Assembly: GCA_023213395.1 (NCBI GenBank)
Contig: CM041465.1
Location: 142,917,741-142,981,740 of the forward strand
DNA: 64,000 bases
Reading direction: 5' to 3'
DNA from: Cycas panzhihuaensis
Lineage: Eukaryota; Cycadophyta
In this document: positions 23,641 to 32,276 of the stretch, in pieces
Layout: each line of letters opens with the position of its first letter
Numbering within the stretch: position 1 is the first letter of the stretch
Translations under genes and position numbers: made by a program
The notes under the pieces: generated by a model
Seen by the model: only the letters and a program-made list of their open reading frames with translations
The model's database searches: none
Told to the model about the DNA's origin: nothing

Positions 23641-23652
23641 GGGGAGGGGACC
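23641..23652 (+). other. Gypsy-2 polypurine tract
   Basis: GGGGAGGGGACC abuts the 3' LTR at 23653 and matches the Gypsy-1 tract. Confidence 0.85.
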
Positions 23653-23761
23653 TATTACATAACTCATCTTGCTAAGTTATATAAAGTACTAATATGTAGA
23701 GAGCTACCATAAAGTTAAGTAATATGGTATTGGTACATAGGTTGATAAGTTAAGTAATGGT
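23653..23761 (+). repeat. Gypsy-2 3' LTR, left part
   Basis: It starts TATTACATAACTCATC and aligns with 17274 onward. It is cut at the TRG-1 insertion; bases 23757-23761 (ATGGT) are the left target copy. Confidence 0.92.
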
Positions 23762-23855
23762 TGTTGGGGTTAATGATCATCACCCTACTCCTACCTTTCA
23801 ACCAAGAGTACACACATCACTTTCACCAATTTACACATGTGGGTACTCATATGTG

Positions 23856-23865
23856 AAGGTAAGTA
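23856..23865 (+). other. Splice-donor-like motif in TRG LTR
   Basis: AAG|GTAAGTA fits the plant 5' splice-site consensus. Equivalent GTAAGT motifs lie in the other TRG LTRs: about 29168 and 31315, about 48943, and on the minus strand near 32184 and 39100. No transcript evidence is available. Confidence 0.45.
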
Positions 23866-23968
23866 TAAGATATGGTTGATTTGATTTGATTTAATTTGAG
23901 TTAAGTTATATTATATTTTATTGTTGTGTAAATTTTAGGGGTTGAGGAGCTTCCGTCCTCCCCCAAAC

Positions 23969-23974
23969 TATATA
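23969..23974 (+). promoter_or_regulatory. Candidate TATA box of TRG-1 LTR
   Basis: AAACTATATATTTG sits just after an imperfect GAGGAG/CTCCCC inverted repeat. The same combination appears in the 3' LTR (about 29290) and in TRG-3 (about 49036), consistent with a promoter core for element transcription. Confidence 0.5.
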
Positions 23975-24144
23975 TTTGGAGGGGTGTGCAACCCTGGTGT
24001 TTTTAGACACCATCTACTTTTGGATATTTATAATACTCTCTCTCAAAAATAGATTGAATACAAAGGATTATATGTTTTATGTTAAAATGGAATGAATTTT
24101 GATTATGTTCTACCCTATTCTCCATCGTTTTATTTTCCTATATT

Positions 24145-24160
24145 TGGTATCAGAGCAGGG
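24145..24160 (+). other. TRG-1 primer-binding site
   Basis: TGGTATCAGAGCAGGG starts two bases after the LTR; it is an intact initiator-Met tRNA complement. Confidence 0.93.
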
Positions 24161-25090
24161 ATTGCTAGCGTGTTAAAGTTTTTTTGAGAAGAAAGAAGAT
24201 CTATTAGCATCTATAGCAGATCTATTCATAGCAAAGAAATATTGGTTATATTTATCTTCTACAAAGTTTTTTTTGTAGTCCCTTGTATTATTTTTCATCA
24301 AGATCTGATTATTCTTGATTTATACTTGTGAAACAACAAATAATTTTCAGATATTTTTTTAGATCTGTGCAGAAGCATAGCTGCAATCAGTAAGTATTCA
24401 AGATTTTATCACTATATGAAGGTTTTATCAACAAGTTTTGCATATTTTATCAAATATTTGACCATTTTTTGGCATATTTTTATCTATTTATTTTATATAT
24501 TTTTAGATCTGTGTAGAAGCACAACTGCAATAAATATTTATTTAAGTTTTCCCAAGATCTATGCTATATATTCTTCAGATCTACATATTTTCTCAAATAT
24601 TTGACCATTTTCTGGTTTATTTTGTTTATATATTCAATATTTTCTCCAGATCTGTAATATTTTCTTTAGATCTATAATATTTTCTTTAGATCTACAATAT
24701 TTTCTCCAGATCTACTATATTTTCTTTAGATCTATGCAATATTCTCTTTAGATATGTATATTTTATTAAATATTTGATAATTTTTTATACATTTGGTCTA
24801 TTTACTCAATATCTTCTTTCAGATCTCTACAAGATTTGGTGCATATTCAGCCTAACAAGCTTTTTGGAGAAGTTATACTACAGCAAATTCATCTACTAGA
24901 AGAATCTAAACTTCATTTTCTGCAAATTTGCCACAGCTGCATTACTAAGTTCTTCCTTTTTTTTTTCAGATATAAACATATATTTTTTCGTTTCTTTGAT
25001 ATATCTTCTCCTGTACATTTGAAAGTTTTTCAGATACATATTTATAGACTTTTTTTGATATATTTTCATCAATATATTTAGATCTTCTCT
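24161..25090 (+). repeat. AGATCT-rich leader of TRG-1
   Basis: A non-coding leader densely populated with AGATCT hexamers and T-rich spacers. It includes a 20-bp tandem array at about 24637-24758 with a unit close to AGATCTATAATATTTTCTTT, about six copies. TRG-2 has a similar region on the minus strand at about 38700-37680. Several TTTTCAG tracts resemble splice acceptors, for example near 24970. Short plus-strand frames here are T-rich by composition only. Confidence 0.75.
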
Positions 25091-26099
25091 TTCATAACTT
25101 AAAACTTTGTAGATCCATGCGTTGGTAGCATTGGAAGCTTAAATCTTTGGACTAATCTTCACCATTTTAGGTCTTTGGATATTCAACCTTTTCCTAATTC
25201 ATTCATTTTACAGACATATTTTTTGTTTATTTTTAAACAAAAATAGTCCATAAACAACCCCAACTGATACTGTAGAAAAAGTGACTCTATTACCCTATTA
25301 AGGGGCTTGCATGATACACTTCCTTCAAGCCTTTGCAACAATTAACCTGCATGGTATACATATCATCTAATTCAAGACTCCTTATATACTTTATCTCATA
25401 TACTTTTCAACGTACATTGTCATATTCAGATCTATGTGAGTTTTCTCTAATAAGGGATTATACTATTCTTAGTTAGAGATTTGATCTAACTTCTATTGCT
25501 AGTTTGATAAGCACTCTTCCATTTGTATGAACATTTGTATTTAAGATAATATCCTGTCTTCTTGTGATTGCATACAAACATTACTGCTAGTATATTGCTC
25601 CATACATTACATTCAAGCATTAGTTTGCTTTATTCCTACATCCCTACCAGATCTCACATTGTGCTTGGTTCTTATATTCGTCTTAAGGAAAAATCCCATA
25701 GCACAACCTACATGTTAGTGATTATATTCCCCATTTGATATCTGGCTTATTTATTTGCATTCGTTATGATCTTGGTTTGTACTATATTCAAAACACAACA
25801 AAGTTCTATTAAAAAACCGTAACAAGTCAACAAAAAAAAGTAAATACATATTTCCATATGCATTAATATCCATTACATAAATATAATATAATTTCTCCAT
25901 CTAACATCTAAATCCAAAATTTTCTTCGTTTTGTCCAACAAATACATGAGCAATTTACTAAATACAAACACAAGTTGAAGAAAATACTACATAGAGAAAC
26001 ATCTCTGTAAGTTGACACAAGAGTATGAGGTGAGCTACCCTTTCTAAAAAAAAAAAAAAACCCTTAAAGGAACATTCCTATGCAAATCATTCCTTTCTG
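25091..26099 (+). other. TRG-1 leader, unassigned part
   Basis: No domain or repeat match to the other TRG elements was found. The sequence is T-rich and non-coding as far as can be seen. It may be intron-like or flanking DNA belonging to the adjacent captured segment, but there is no direct proof. Confidence 0.4.
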
Positions 26100-26690
26100 G
26101 TGGGTCAACATTCAAGGTCAAGTTGACTGTGACATTAACAGGTGAGCTTCCCCTACGAGAAATTGATTTGTAATTATATCTGTCATAGCTCTGACTACGG
26201 TTATGAATCCTGCTATAACTCCTTCCCCTTGGTAACTCCTCCTCTAGATCCTATTGTAGGTCCTCCCATGACTCTTGCTTGGGCTCCTGCTATAGTTTTG
26301 ACTGTAGCTGTGACCTCTTTCCCTGTCATCAAACTTTTGAAAACCACCCTGCACTTTGGTTCCTTGAACAAGGCTTCGATATCCGAATGATCATATTTGA
26401 CACTAGACTTTACGGTGGAACTCCCTGGTAGAACACTACTAGAAGGCAAAGAAGGAAGACCATCCTCATTATTGGCCATAAGCCTGTTCATCGTCTCATC
26501 ACCATCCAGTAAGATGTTGGGGTTTCAAACCTCCGCAAAGCTTAGATTGACACCATTCATTCTCTTCCCGTTCTGGAATCCCAGAATCTCTATAATCGAT
26601 ATCATAGCTCCCAGGATTCATGATAACATTTGGCACAGGTAGTAGCATCATAGTGCGATTAAAGACAAAGACGGTGGTGGCGAATAATCG
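26100..26690 (-). pseudogene. Captured host-gene fragment encoding an RS-rich protein (within TRG-1)
   Basis: On the minus strand, 26491-26213 is open for 92 codons in one frame. The overlapping frame is richer in arginine-serine dipeptides: HSYSQNYSRSPSKSHGRTY (about 26310-26255), then after a frame change GRSYSRIHNRSQSYDRY (about 26230-26180). Such RS-rich sequence is typical of plant nuclear splicing-related proteins. Upstream lies acidic sequence with EREENEWC and DGDETMNRL. Base composition is less AT-rich than the leader around it. The fragment is antisense to TRG-1, has no start or stop that can be defined, and is shifted between frames, so it is a broken piece. The exact parent gene is not recognised. 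Confidence 0.55.
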
Positions 26691-28358
26691 ATTTCAAATA
26701 TTTTTTTATTTTTTTATTTTTATTTTTTATAAAGTTTTAAAAAAAATTTAATTAAATTTAATATTTTTTCAAATCTAAGTTTCAAAGTGTTAGCCCCCTC
26801 AAGTCTAAGCCCCTAGTGATATTCATTACCATATGACCTTTAGCTTGTTTGAAAGGGGCTTCATTACCTTTATAACCTTTTTTTTTTATTATTATTTTTT
26901 AATTTTTTTCATTTCATATAAGGTACCCAAAAATGTTTTGCCATAACTTTTGACTAGGTTATAATTTTCTAATGAAACTAATCCCGTTGCATCTAAAATT
27001 TTCTAAAATATAATTTCGACTGGTCATATGCCACATTTGGAGTTGATTTGACCTGCTTTCACTCAGTATAAAGTCAATTAGTGTTTTTTAGAGCCTTTTA
27101 AACTAGTTTCACAAAATCACTTTTTTATCAGATTATATTTGATCACCGAGAGATTATTTTCTACCTAGATCTATTCTATAGTAATCTATTTTTAGTAAAG
27201 TTCATCACCATCTATTCATTCTATTTTTTAGGATTTATTTTAATCATTATTTTAATTGGTGAAAGTGACACTTTAGCATTTTTTAAACATTTTAACATAA
27301 AAGTACTTGCTGTCATTTCTATGATAACTTTTCTGTTTTACATCAGAATTCAGATCCATTAGTTTCGTTGGGAAGCTAACTCACTCCTCTTTGAACTAAC
27401 ACTATTGTTTATAAGTTTTAAAGTGTTCTTGTAGATTTTTAAAGCCATCAAATTTGACATACATAATAGCCTCCAATTTATCATTATTACATATTTTTAT
27501 ATATTATTTTTCAAGTTTTCTTACTGAAAAGTATATGAAGTAGCTCTATAAACTATATTTAACCATTTTACATTGTTCTACATATTTTTTATAAGCATTT
27601 TTATAATATATTAAGCCCCAGGCTCCTATTAAGCCTAAAAAAATAGGACTGCATCTTTTGTTCATTAGATCTTGACTTGCATGAATCCATTCTCAAAATA
27701 GTTAGTTTCATTGCCTAGATATTTCATTGATCTTTAAACTGGTATAATTTCACTTCATCCTAATATTGTTTAGTACAACTTTGAAGCTGCTAAACTTGAG
27801 CATTCAGTATATCCTAACAGGCTTGTCTTCTAAACTTTTCTTTTAAGAAGTTCTTTATTTTATTTCTTATTGATCATTTATAATATAGGTTTAAATCTTT
27901 TTATTTGACCTTTAAATAAGCCTTTTTTAAGTTGTTTTGTTGCAGAAATTAATCATAAAGTAAGTGATAAGCCAATTAGACCTGCAACTTAAATGGGTAC
28001 AATTCTTTTTTTTTTTTTTTTTTTTGAAGTTTCTTCTTTATTTTTCTAAAGTAAAAATATACATATATATTTCAATTTTTAGCATTATATATCTTCTTCA
28101 AGGCAAAGGATTTCTTGCATTGAAAGTTTGTATTTATTCATTTGAAAAATCAAACAGTTAAGAATTCTTTATTTTCATCATCAAAGTTTTAATTCAGATT
28201 TGCATAATTAAAAGGATCTTAGTTACATTTAAAATTTGCTTATATATTCATTATATTTCAAAATTTGTCTAAAATTATATCTTATAAGTTTGTCATTTAT
28301 TGACTTCTTTGACTTGGTAAAAGCATATTCCTTTTTATGTACTAAAATTTTCTATAAA
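26691..28358 (+). other. TRG-1 conserved leader module
   Basis: Non-coding block joined to the captured fragment at GGTGGCGAATAATCG. It aligns in order with Copia-A (minus 12489-10561), TRG-2 (minus 34540-33030) and TRG-3. Landmarks are the AAGCCCC/GGGGCTT hairpin, GGTACCCAAAAATG, GTTGATTTGACCTG, a T-run and CTTTGATTTGGTAAAAGC-like sequence before gag. A TTTTGTTGCAG acceptor-like site lies at 27935-27945. A poly-T tract is at about 28007-28025. Confidence 0.75.
26807..26861 (+). other. Leader hairpin, TRG-1 copy
   Basis: AAGCCCC (26807-26813) pairs with GGGGCTT (26855-26861) with the usual CATATGACCTTTAG in the apical part. Confidence 0.65.
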
Positions 28359-29182
28359 ATGGTAATTAATCTTAATAAAGTATAATTTCCTATATTTGAT
28401 AGCCATAATTTTTCACAATGATATAAAATAATATAAAATTATTTTATTACACATGATATTTAGAAATACTTATAAGATGAATATGATGTTAATATTAAGG
28501 AAAATATTAAAAAGATAATGAAGCCTTAGCTTTACTATTTTGCACTATAGATGATAATGTATTTTCTAGAGTTTGTGAATTGACAACTTCTAAATCCATA
28601 TGGGACATCCTAATTTCTACTTATAGGGGAGATACCCTAAATGAATTTAACATTGATATTATTAAGCATATGAGATATGTACCAAAATAGGTGGATTGTA
28701 ATAAAAAGACCAAGAAAGATTCAAGTTAAATACATGATCATCTTGTTGCACAAGGACCTGATCCTCCATTTGAGGGGCAGAAATATGATGATATGACAGT
28801 TGCTCACAACACAAAGACTTCAGAAAACAAAGTTAAAGTTCTACAAGTTAAATTCAAAGTTGCAGCCACACCTTCACATTTGAATCAAGCTACATTTACT
28901 TGCAGATTGTTTGTACCATTTAATGGCGAAGGTATGCACATTGCTAAAAGGATGAAGCAAGTTAATAAAGATCAAGTTGAAAAATAGATCTTTAAAGTTT
29001 TCTTCAAGTTTAAATTCCACAAGTTTAAAGAGAAAACAAAGTTATTCATGATGACCATTAAGGAGGAGAATGTTAGGATTAATGATCATCACCCCACTAC
29101 CACCTTTCAACTAGGAGTGCACACCTCACTCTCACCAATTTATACATGTGGGTGCTCACATGTGAAGGTAAGTATAAGGTAA
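28359..29182 (+). pseudogene. TRG-1 gag-like ORF (degenerate)
   Basis: The ATG at 28359 aligns with 48173 of TRG-3. The product begins with the copia-gag pattern around IFDxHNF, followed by a UBN2-like segment (LTTSKSIWDILISTY near 28590). It continues with an acidic linker and a distinctive basic C-terminal domain containing MHIAKRMKQVNKDQ (28949-28990) and FKFKFHKFKEKTKLFMMT (about 29006-29055). There is no zinc knuckle. The frame passes through the PPT (encoding KEEN) and stays open in the 3' LTR to about 29182. At least one stop (28985-28987) and several earlier ones break it. Confidence 0.72.
29059..29070 (+). other. TRG-1 polypurine tract
   Basis: AAGGAGGAGAA adjoins the LTR start TGTTAGGATT. 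TRG-2 shows the same purine tract on the minus strand at 32277-32287. Confidence 0.88.
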
Positions 29183-29465
29183 GGTTAAGTTGATTTGATT
29201 TAATTTGAGTTAAATTATTTTAAGTTATGTTATGCTATATTTTATTGTTGTTTAAATTTTAGGGATTGAGGAGTTTCCCTCTTCCCCCAAACTATATATT
29301 TGTAGGGGTGTGCAACCCTGGTGTCTTTAGACACTACCTACTTTTAGATATTTGTAATACTCTCTCTCAAAATTTGATTGAATATAGAGGATTATGTATT
29401 TTATGTTATAATAGAATGAATTTTGATTATGTTCTGCCATGTTCTCCATCGTTTATTTTCCTACA
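29071..29465 (+). repeat. TRG-1 3' LTR
   Basis: 395 bp, partner of 23762-24142; ends TTTTCCTACA and is followed by the ATGGT target copy. Confidence 0.93.
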
Positions 29466-29762
29466 ATGGTATGCAAGGTCGTTATGTTATCTAATAGAAT
29501 GTATGGCCACCTAGGCTACCAATAGGATTTTGTGGGACCCTCTTTTTATCTATATAAGGGTTGTGGATTATAATAGATGGTTAGCTTGACGTTACTTTAT
29601 AAAGATTATACTGTGATACTCTTTATTTTTAGCGATCAATTGATGCTTTTGTGCTTTTATGGGATTATTTGATAATTTGCTTGCGCTATTGGTTAGAATA
29701 AAATGGTTGTAATTATTATTGTTTTGCCATATTAAGGAGTACTTATGAGAAGAATCATCCCA
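29466..29762 (+). repeat. Gypsy-2 3' LTR, right part
   Basis: Resumes at ATGGTATGCAAGG, aligning with 17390 onward of the 5' LTR, and ends GAATCATCCCA before target copy TTATC. Confidence 0.92.
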
Positions 29763-29767
29763 TTATC

Positions 29768-31231
29768 TCTCAATAAGGGTCTCTAGGATTCTTTTATCAC
29801 AGTCTCTTATTATTACCTTTACTAAAATAATCAAACCAAATATATGGATGGCTCTTAATTGACTTGTTCTTTGAAGATGTTATATCATTGATGAGCATTC
29901 CCCCATGTGATGGCCAAAATTTTTCTCCTTTCTAATAACGTTCTTATGAAATAATATTAAAACAAAAATGCTACCAAACTCCTATTAACTATTATCATGA
30001 AATTTTTCTAAAAGGAAACTCATATATAAATAAAATGGGGATTGTCTCAAGATTAGGATAAGGTTGAATATGAGTTTAGTCAACAAATACTTAATAGATC
30101 ATTCAAGGTAACAAGTAAACAAGAAGAAAATATGAAAAAGTGAAAAGTAATTTATATGAGAAAATAATAGAAATTCATAAAAAGGAAATAATAATGCAAG
30201 AGAAAATTATATAATTAAATGATTAGGTGATGCATACTTCCAAAACTATATATCTAACTTGTGAGATTATAATGATGATATTGCTAATTTAGAGTGTTAA
30301 ATAGATAGTCTTATTAGAGAGATATCACATAATAAGTAGTAGATGTATAGTATACAATATGTGATACCCTTTGAATACAATAGAGGATTCATGGCATTAT
30401 CATCATATGGTAGTATATAATCCATGGTATTGTGAAGATAATGCTACTTGATATCTATAGAGAAACTGCAATATTAGTAATATGGTATCATAGAATAATA
30501 TTATAAATCTTATGGTATGGTCATAAAAGAGATGGAGAGACTTGTGGGATTTACTACAATTAACAATTAAGAGGAAAACGACAAAAAATCTCTACAAATA
30601 TGAAAGCTACAATTAGGACATGAAAAAATATATTTAGCTATAAATAGAAATAGATAAACAATGATGATCAGATTTGTCAAGAACCTTGCTTAAGTGTAAG
30701 AAAGCAAATGCATATGTAAGATTATGAATCTAATGAACTAAAATGGTCTCATATGAGGGATATTTATGGTGAATAAGGTATAATAAACACCCAAACTTAT
30801 TTTGAAGTAAGTTTTAAAAGGAATTATATTATTTAAAGATCTTTAATTATGAAGTTGACCTTCAAATTTATAAAACTAGGGTATGGAAAAGATAAAAACT
30901 TAATGTAGGCACAACTTTCTCATATGGTATTTATTTTCAACACATAGCCATTCATTTAAAATGTAATCAAGGAGATTTACATAATGGCCTACATAGAACA
31001 ATCAACTACTAGTAATATCAAAGTCAAAAATATAAAAGAAAGTATAATATAGGAAAAGAATAACAAAAAAATACTCATGTTGCCTAATCAAGTTGGTTAG
31101 AGAAGTATAACTTGTCTTTAATCCATATCATAACTAACTCATTGGGGTGATTAATCTATATAAGTTAACTTAGAGGAGTATAAACTTATGTCAACTTAAA
31201 ATTATCACTTAGAAGAGCCAAAAGAGAGTGT
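29768..31231. other. Old spacer between Gypsy-2 and Copia-B, no gene seen
   Basis: AT-rich sequence with no open frame, LTR pair or domain. A copy of AGTTAACTTAGAGGAGTATA near 31160 links it to the spacer at 15500-15700. The last five bases before Copia-B (31232-31236, AAAAT) are its target copy. Confidence 0.5.
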
Positions 31232-31236
31232 AAAAT

Positions 31237-31265
31237 AGTTAAAACCATATAATAGCACTCATGAT
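31237..31265 (+). repeat. Copia-B 5' LTR, left fragment
   Basis: AGTTAAAACCATATAATAGC aligns with the 3' LTR start at 56229 (TGTTAAAACCCTATAATAGC). The fragment ends with the TRG-3 target copy ATGAT (31261-31265). Confidence 0.85.
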
Positions 31266-31580
31266 TGTTGGGACTAGTATTCATCACCCCACTCCTGCCA
31301 TTTACACATGTGAAGGTAAGTAAGGTTAGGTTAAAGTTACTTTAGTTAAGCATTATTTTATTATATTTTAAATTTTAGAGGTTGAAGAGGTTTCTCTCCT
31401 CCCTTAAATTATATATTTATTAGGTTGAAAAATCCGTGTCTTTTGATACCACCTTCTTTTGGAAAGTTGTATATGCTCTCAACAATGGATTAACTGTAAT
31501 ACTTTGTTTATGCTCATGCAATACAATGGTTTGATTATTTTGATATATGCTCTGCTTTGTCTCCATTTTACAAACCTTCA
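31266..31580 (+). repeat. TRG-3 5' LTR
   Basis: 315 bp, TGTTGGGACTAGTATTCATC to AACCTTCA; partner of 48879-49209. Shorter than the TRG-1 LTR but with the same order: CATCACCCCACTCC, GTAAGTAAGG, inverted repeat, TATA-like region, GTGTCTTTTGATACCACC. Confidence 0.9.
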
Positions 31581-31582
31581 TT

Positions 31583-31660
31583 TGGTATTAGAGCATAGAT
31601 TACTAGCCTGATGCATCCTCATTTAGTATCAGAGCTTATATTTTAGCCTGTTAAGGTCCT
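31583..31660 (+). other. TRG-3 primer-binding site with tandem duplication
   Basis: TGGTATTAGAGCATAG (31583 on) lies two bases after the LTR. A second copy of the neighbourhood follows about 42 bases later, with TTTAGTATCAGAGCTTAT and the shared trailing word TAGCCTG after both. Confidence 0.75.
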
Positions 31661-31879
31661 TTTTTTTAGAGTAAGAAGATCCATTAGTTTTTGAAGAAGA
31701 TTTACTCATGGCAAGCCAAATATTGATTCTACTAATTTTCTATAAAGCTTATTAGTAGTTTCTTATATTATTTTTTAATTAAAATTTTGATTATTTTAGA
31801 TTTATATTTATAAAATAACCCATATCTTCATTATTTTTTCAAGGTTTACCAAGGAACTTGTGCTTTTATAGGTTGGTGT
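31661..31879 (+). other. TRG-3 leader left of TRG-2
   Basis: T-rich non-coding leader, similar in style to TRG-1 24170-24400 (GAAGAAGATT, TTTTGATTATT). It ends at the TRG-2 target copy GGTGT (31875-31879). Confidence 0.6.
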
Positions 31880-32276
31880 TGTAGGAAATAGAATTCAGGA
31901 GAACAAGGCAAAACATAGAATAATCTTCAATGGATCAATACATCAATACATTATTATAACATAAACACATGAAAGCATTGTATTCAATCCATTGTTAAAA
32001 GTGAGCATTATAAATTTTCCAAATGAGGGAGGTGTTTAAAGATACCAAGGTTGCACACCCCTTGATATTTATAATTTTGGGGGAGGAGGGAAACTCCTCA
32101 ACCCCTAAAATTTAAATTAATAATAAAATAATGTTAACTTAACTCAAATAAAACTAAATCAAATTAACATTAACTTACTTACATATGTTGAGCACCCACA
32201 TGTGTAAAATGAGGTTGATGAGGTGTACAATCTTGGTTGAAAGGCGGGAGTGAAGTGATAACGATTAACTCCAATA
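31880..32276 (-). repeat. TRG-2 3' LTR
   Basis: 397 bp; on the minus strand it starts TATTGGAGTTAATCG (TG changed to TA) after the PPT and ends ATTTCCTACA. Partner of 38786-39192. Confidence 0.92.

Larger units (their letters stand above)
23762..24142 (+). repeat. TRG-1 5' LTR
   Basis: 381 bp, TGTTGGGGTTAATGATC to TTTTCCTATA. It holds a consensus splice-donor-like AAGGTAAGTA (23856-23865), a GAGGAG...CTCC inverted repeat, a TATATA box (23969-23974) and the T(G/C)TTTTTAGACACC segment. The order is the same in all six TRG LTRs in the window. Confidence 0.93.
23762..29465 (+). mobile_element. TRG-1, gag-only non-autonomous LTR retrotransposon
   Basis: LTRs at 23762-24142 and 29071-29465 are flanked by perfect ATGGT duplications (23757-23761, 29466-29470). 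An intact PBS (24145) and a PPT (about 29059-29070) are present. Between them lie an AGATCT-rich leader, an antisense gene-like segment (about 26100-26690), the conserved leader module, and one gag-like ORF remnant next to the PPT. No protease, RT or integrase is seen in 5.7 kb, so it must have depended on enzymes of another element. This matches the TR-GAG type of plant element. Relatives here are TRG-2 and TRG-3. Confidence 0.9.
17274..29762 (+). mobile_element. Gypsy-2, Ty3/gypsy LTR retrotransposon with TRG-1 in its 3' LTR
   Basis: The 5' LTR is at 17274-17678. The 3' LTR is split into 23653-23761 and 29466-29762 by TRG-1 and its ATGGT duplication. Flanking targets are TTATT (17269-17273) and TTATC (29763-29767). 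PBS, leader, gag, protease, RT, RNase H, integrase, possible chromodomain-like tail and PPT follow in Ty3/gypsy order, about 6.78 kb without the insert. It is the same family as Gypsy-1 but better preserved. Confidence 0.93.
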
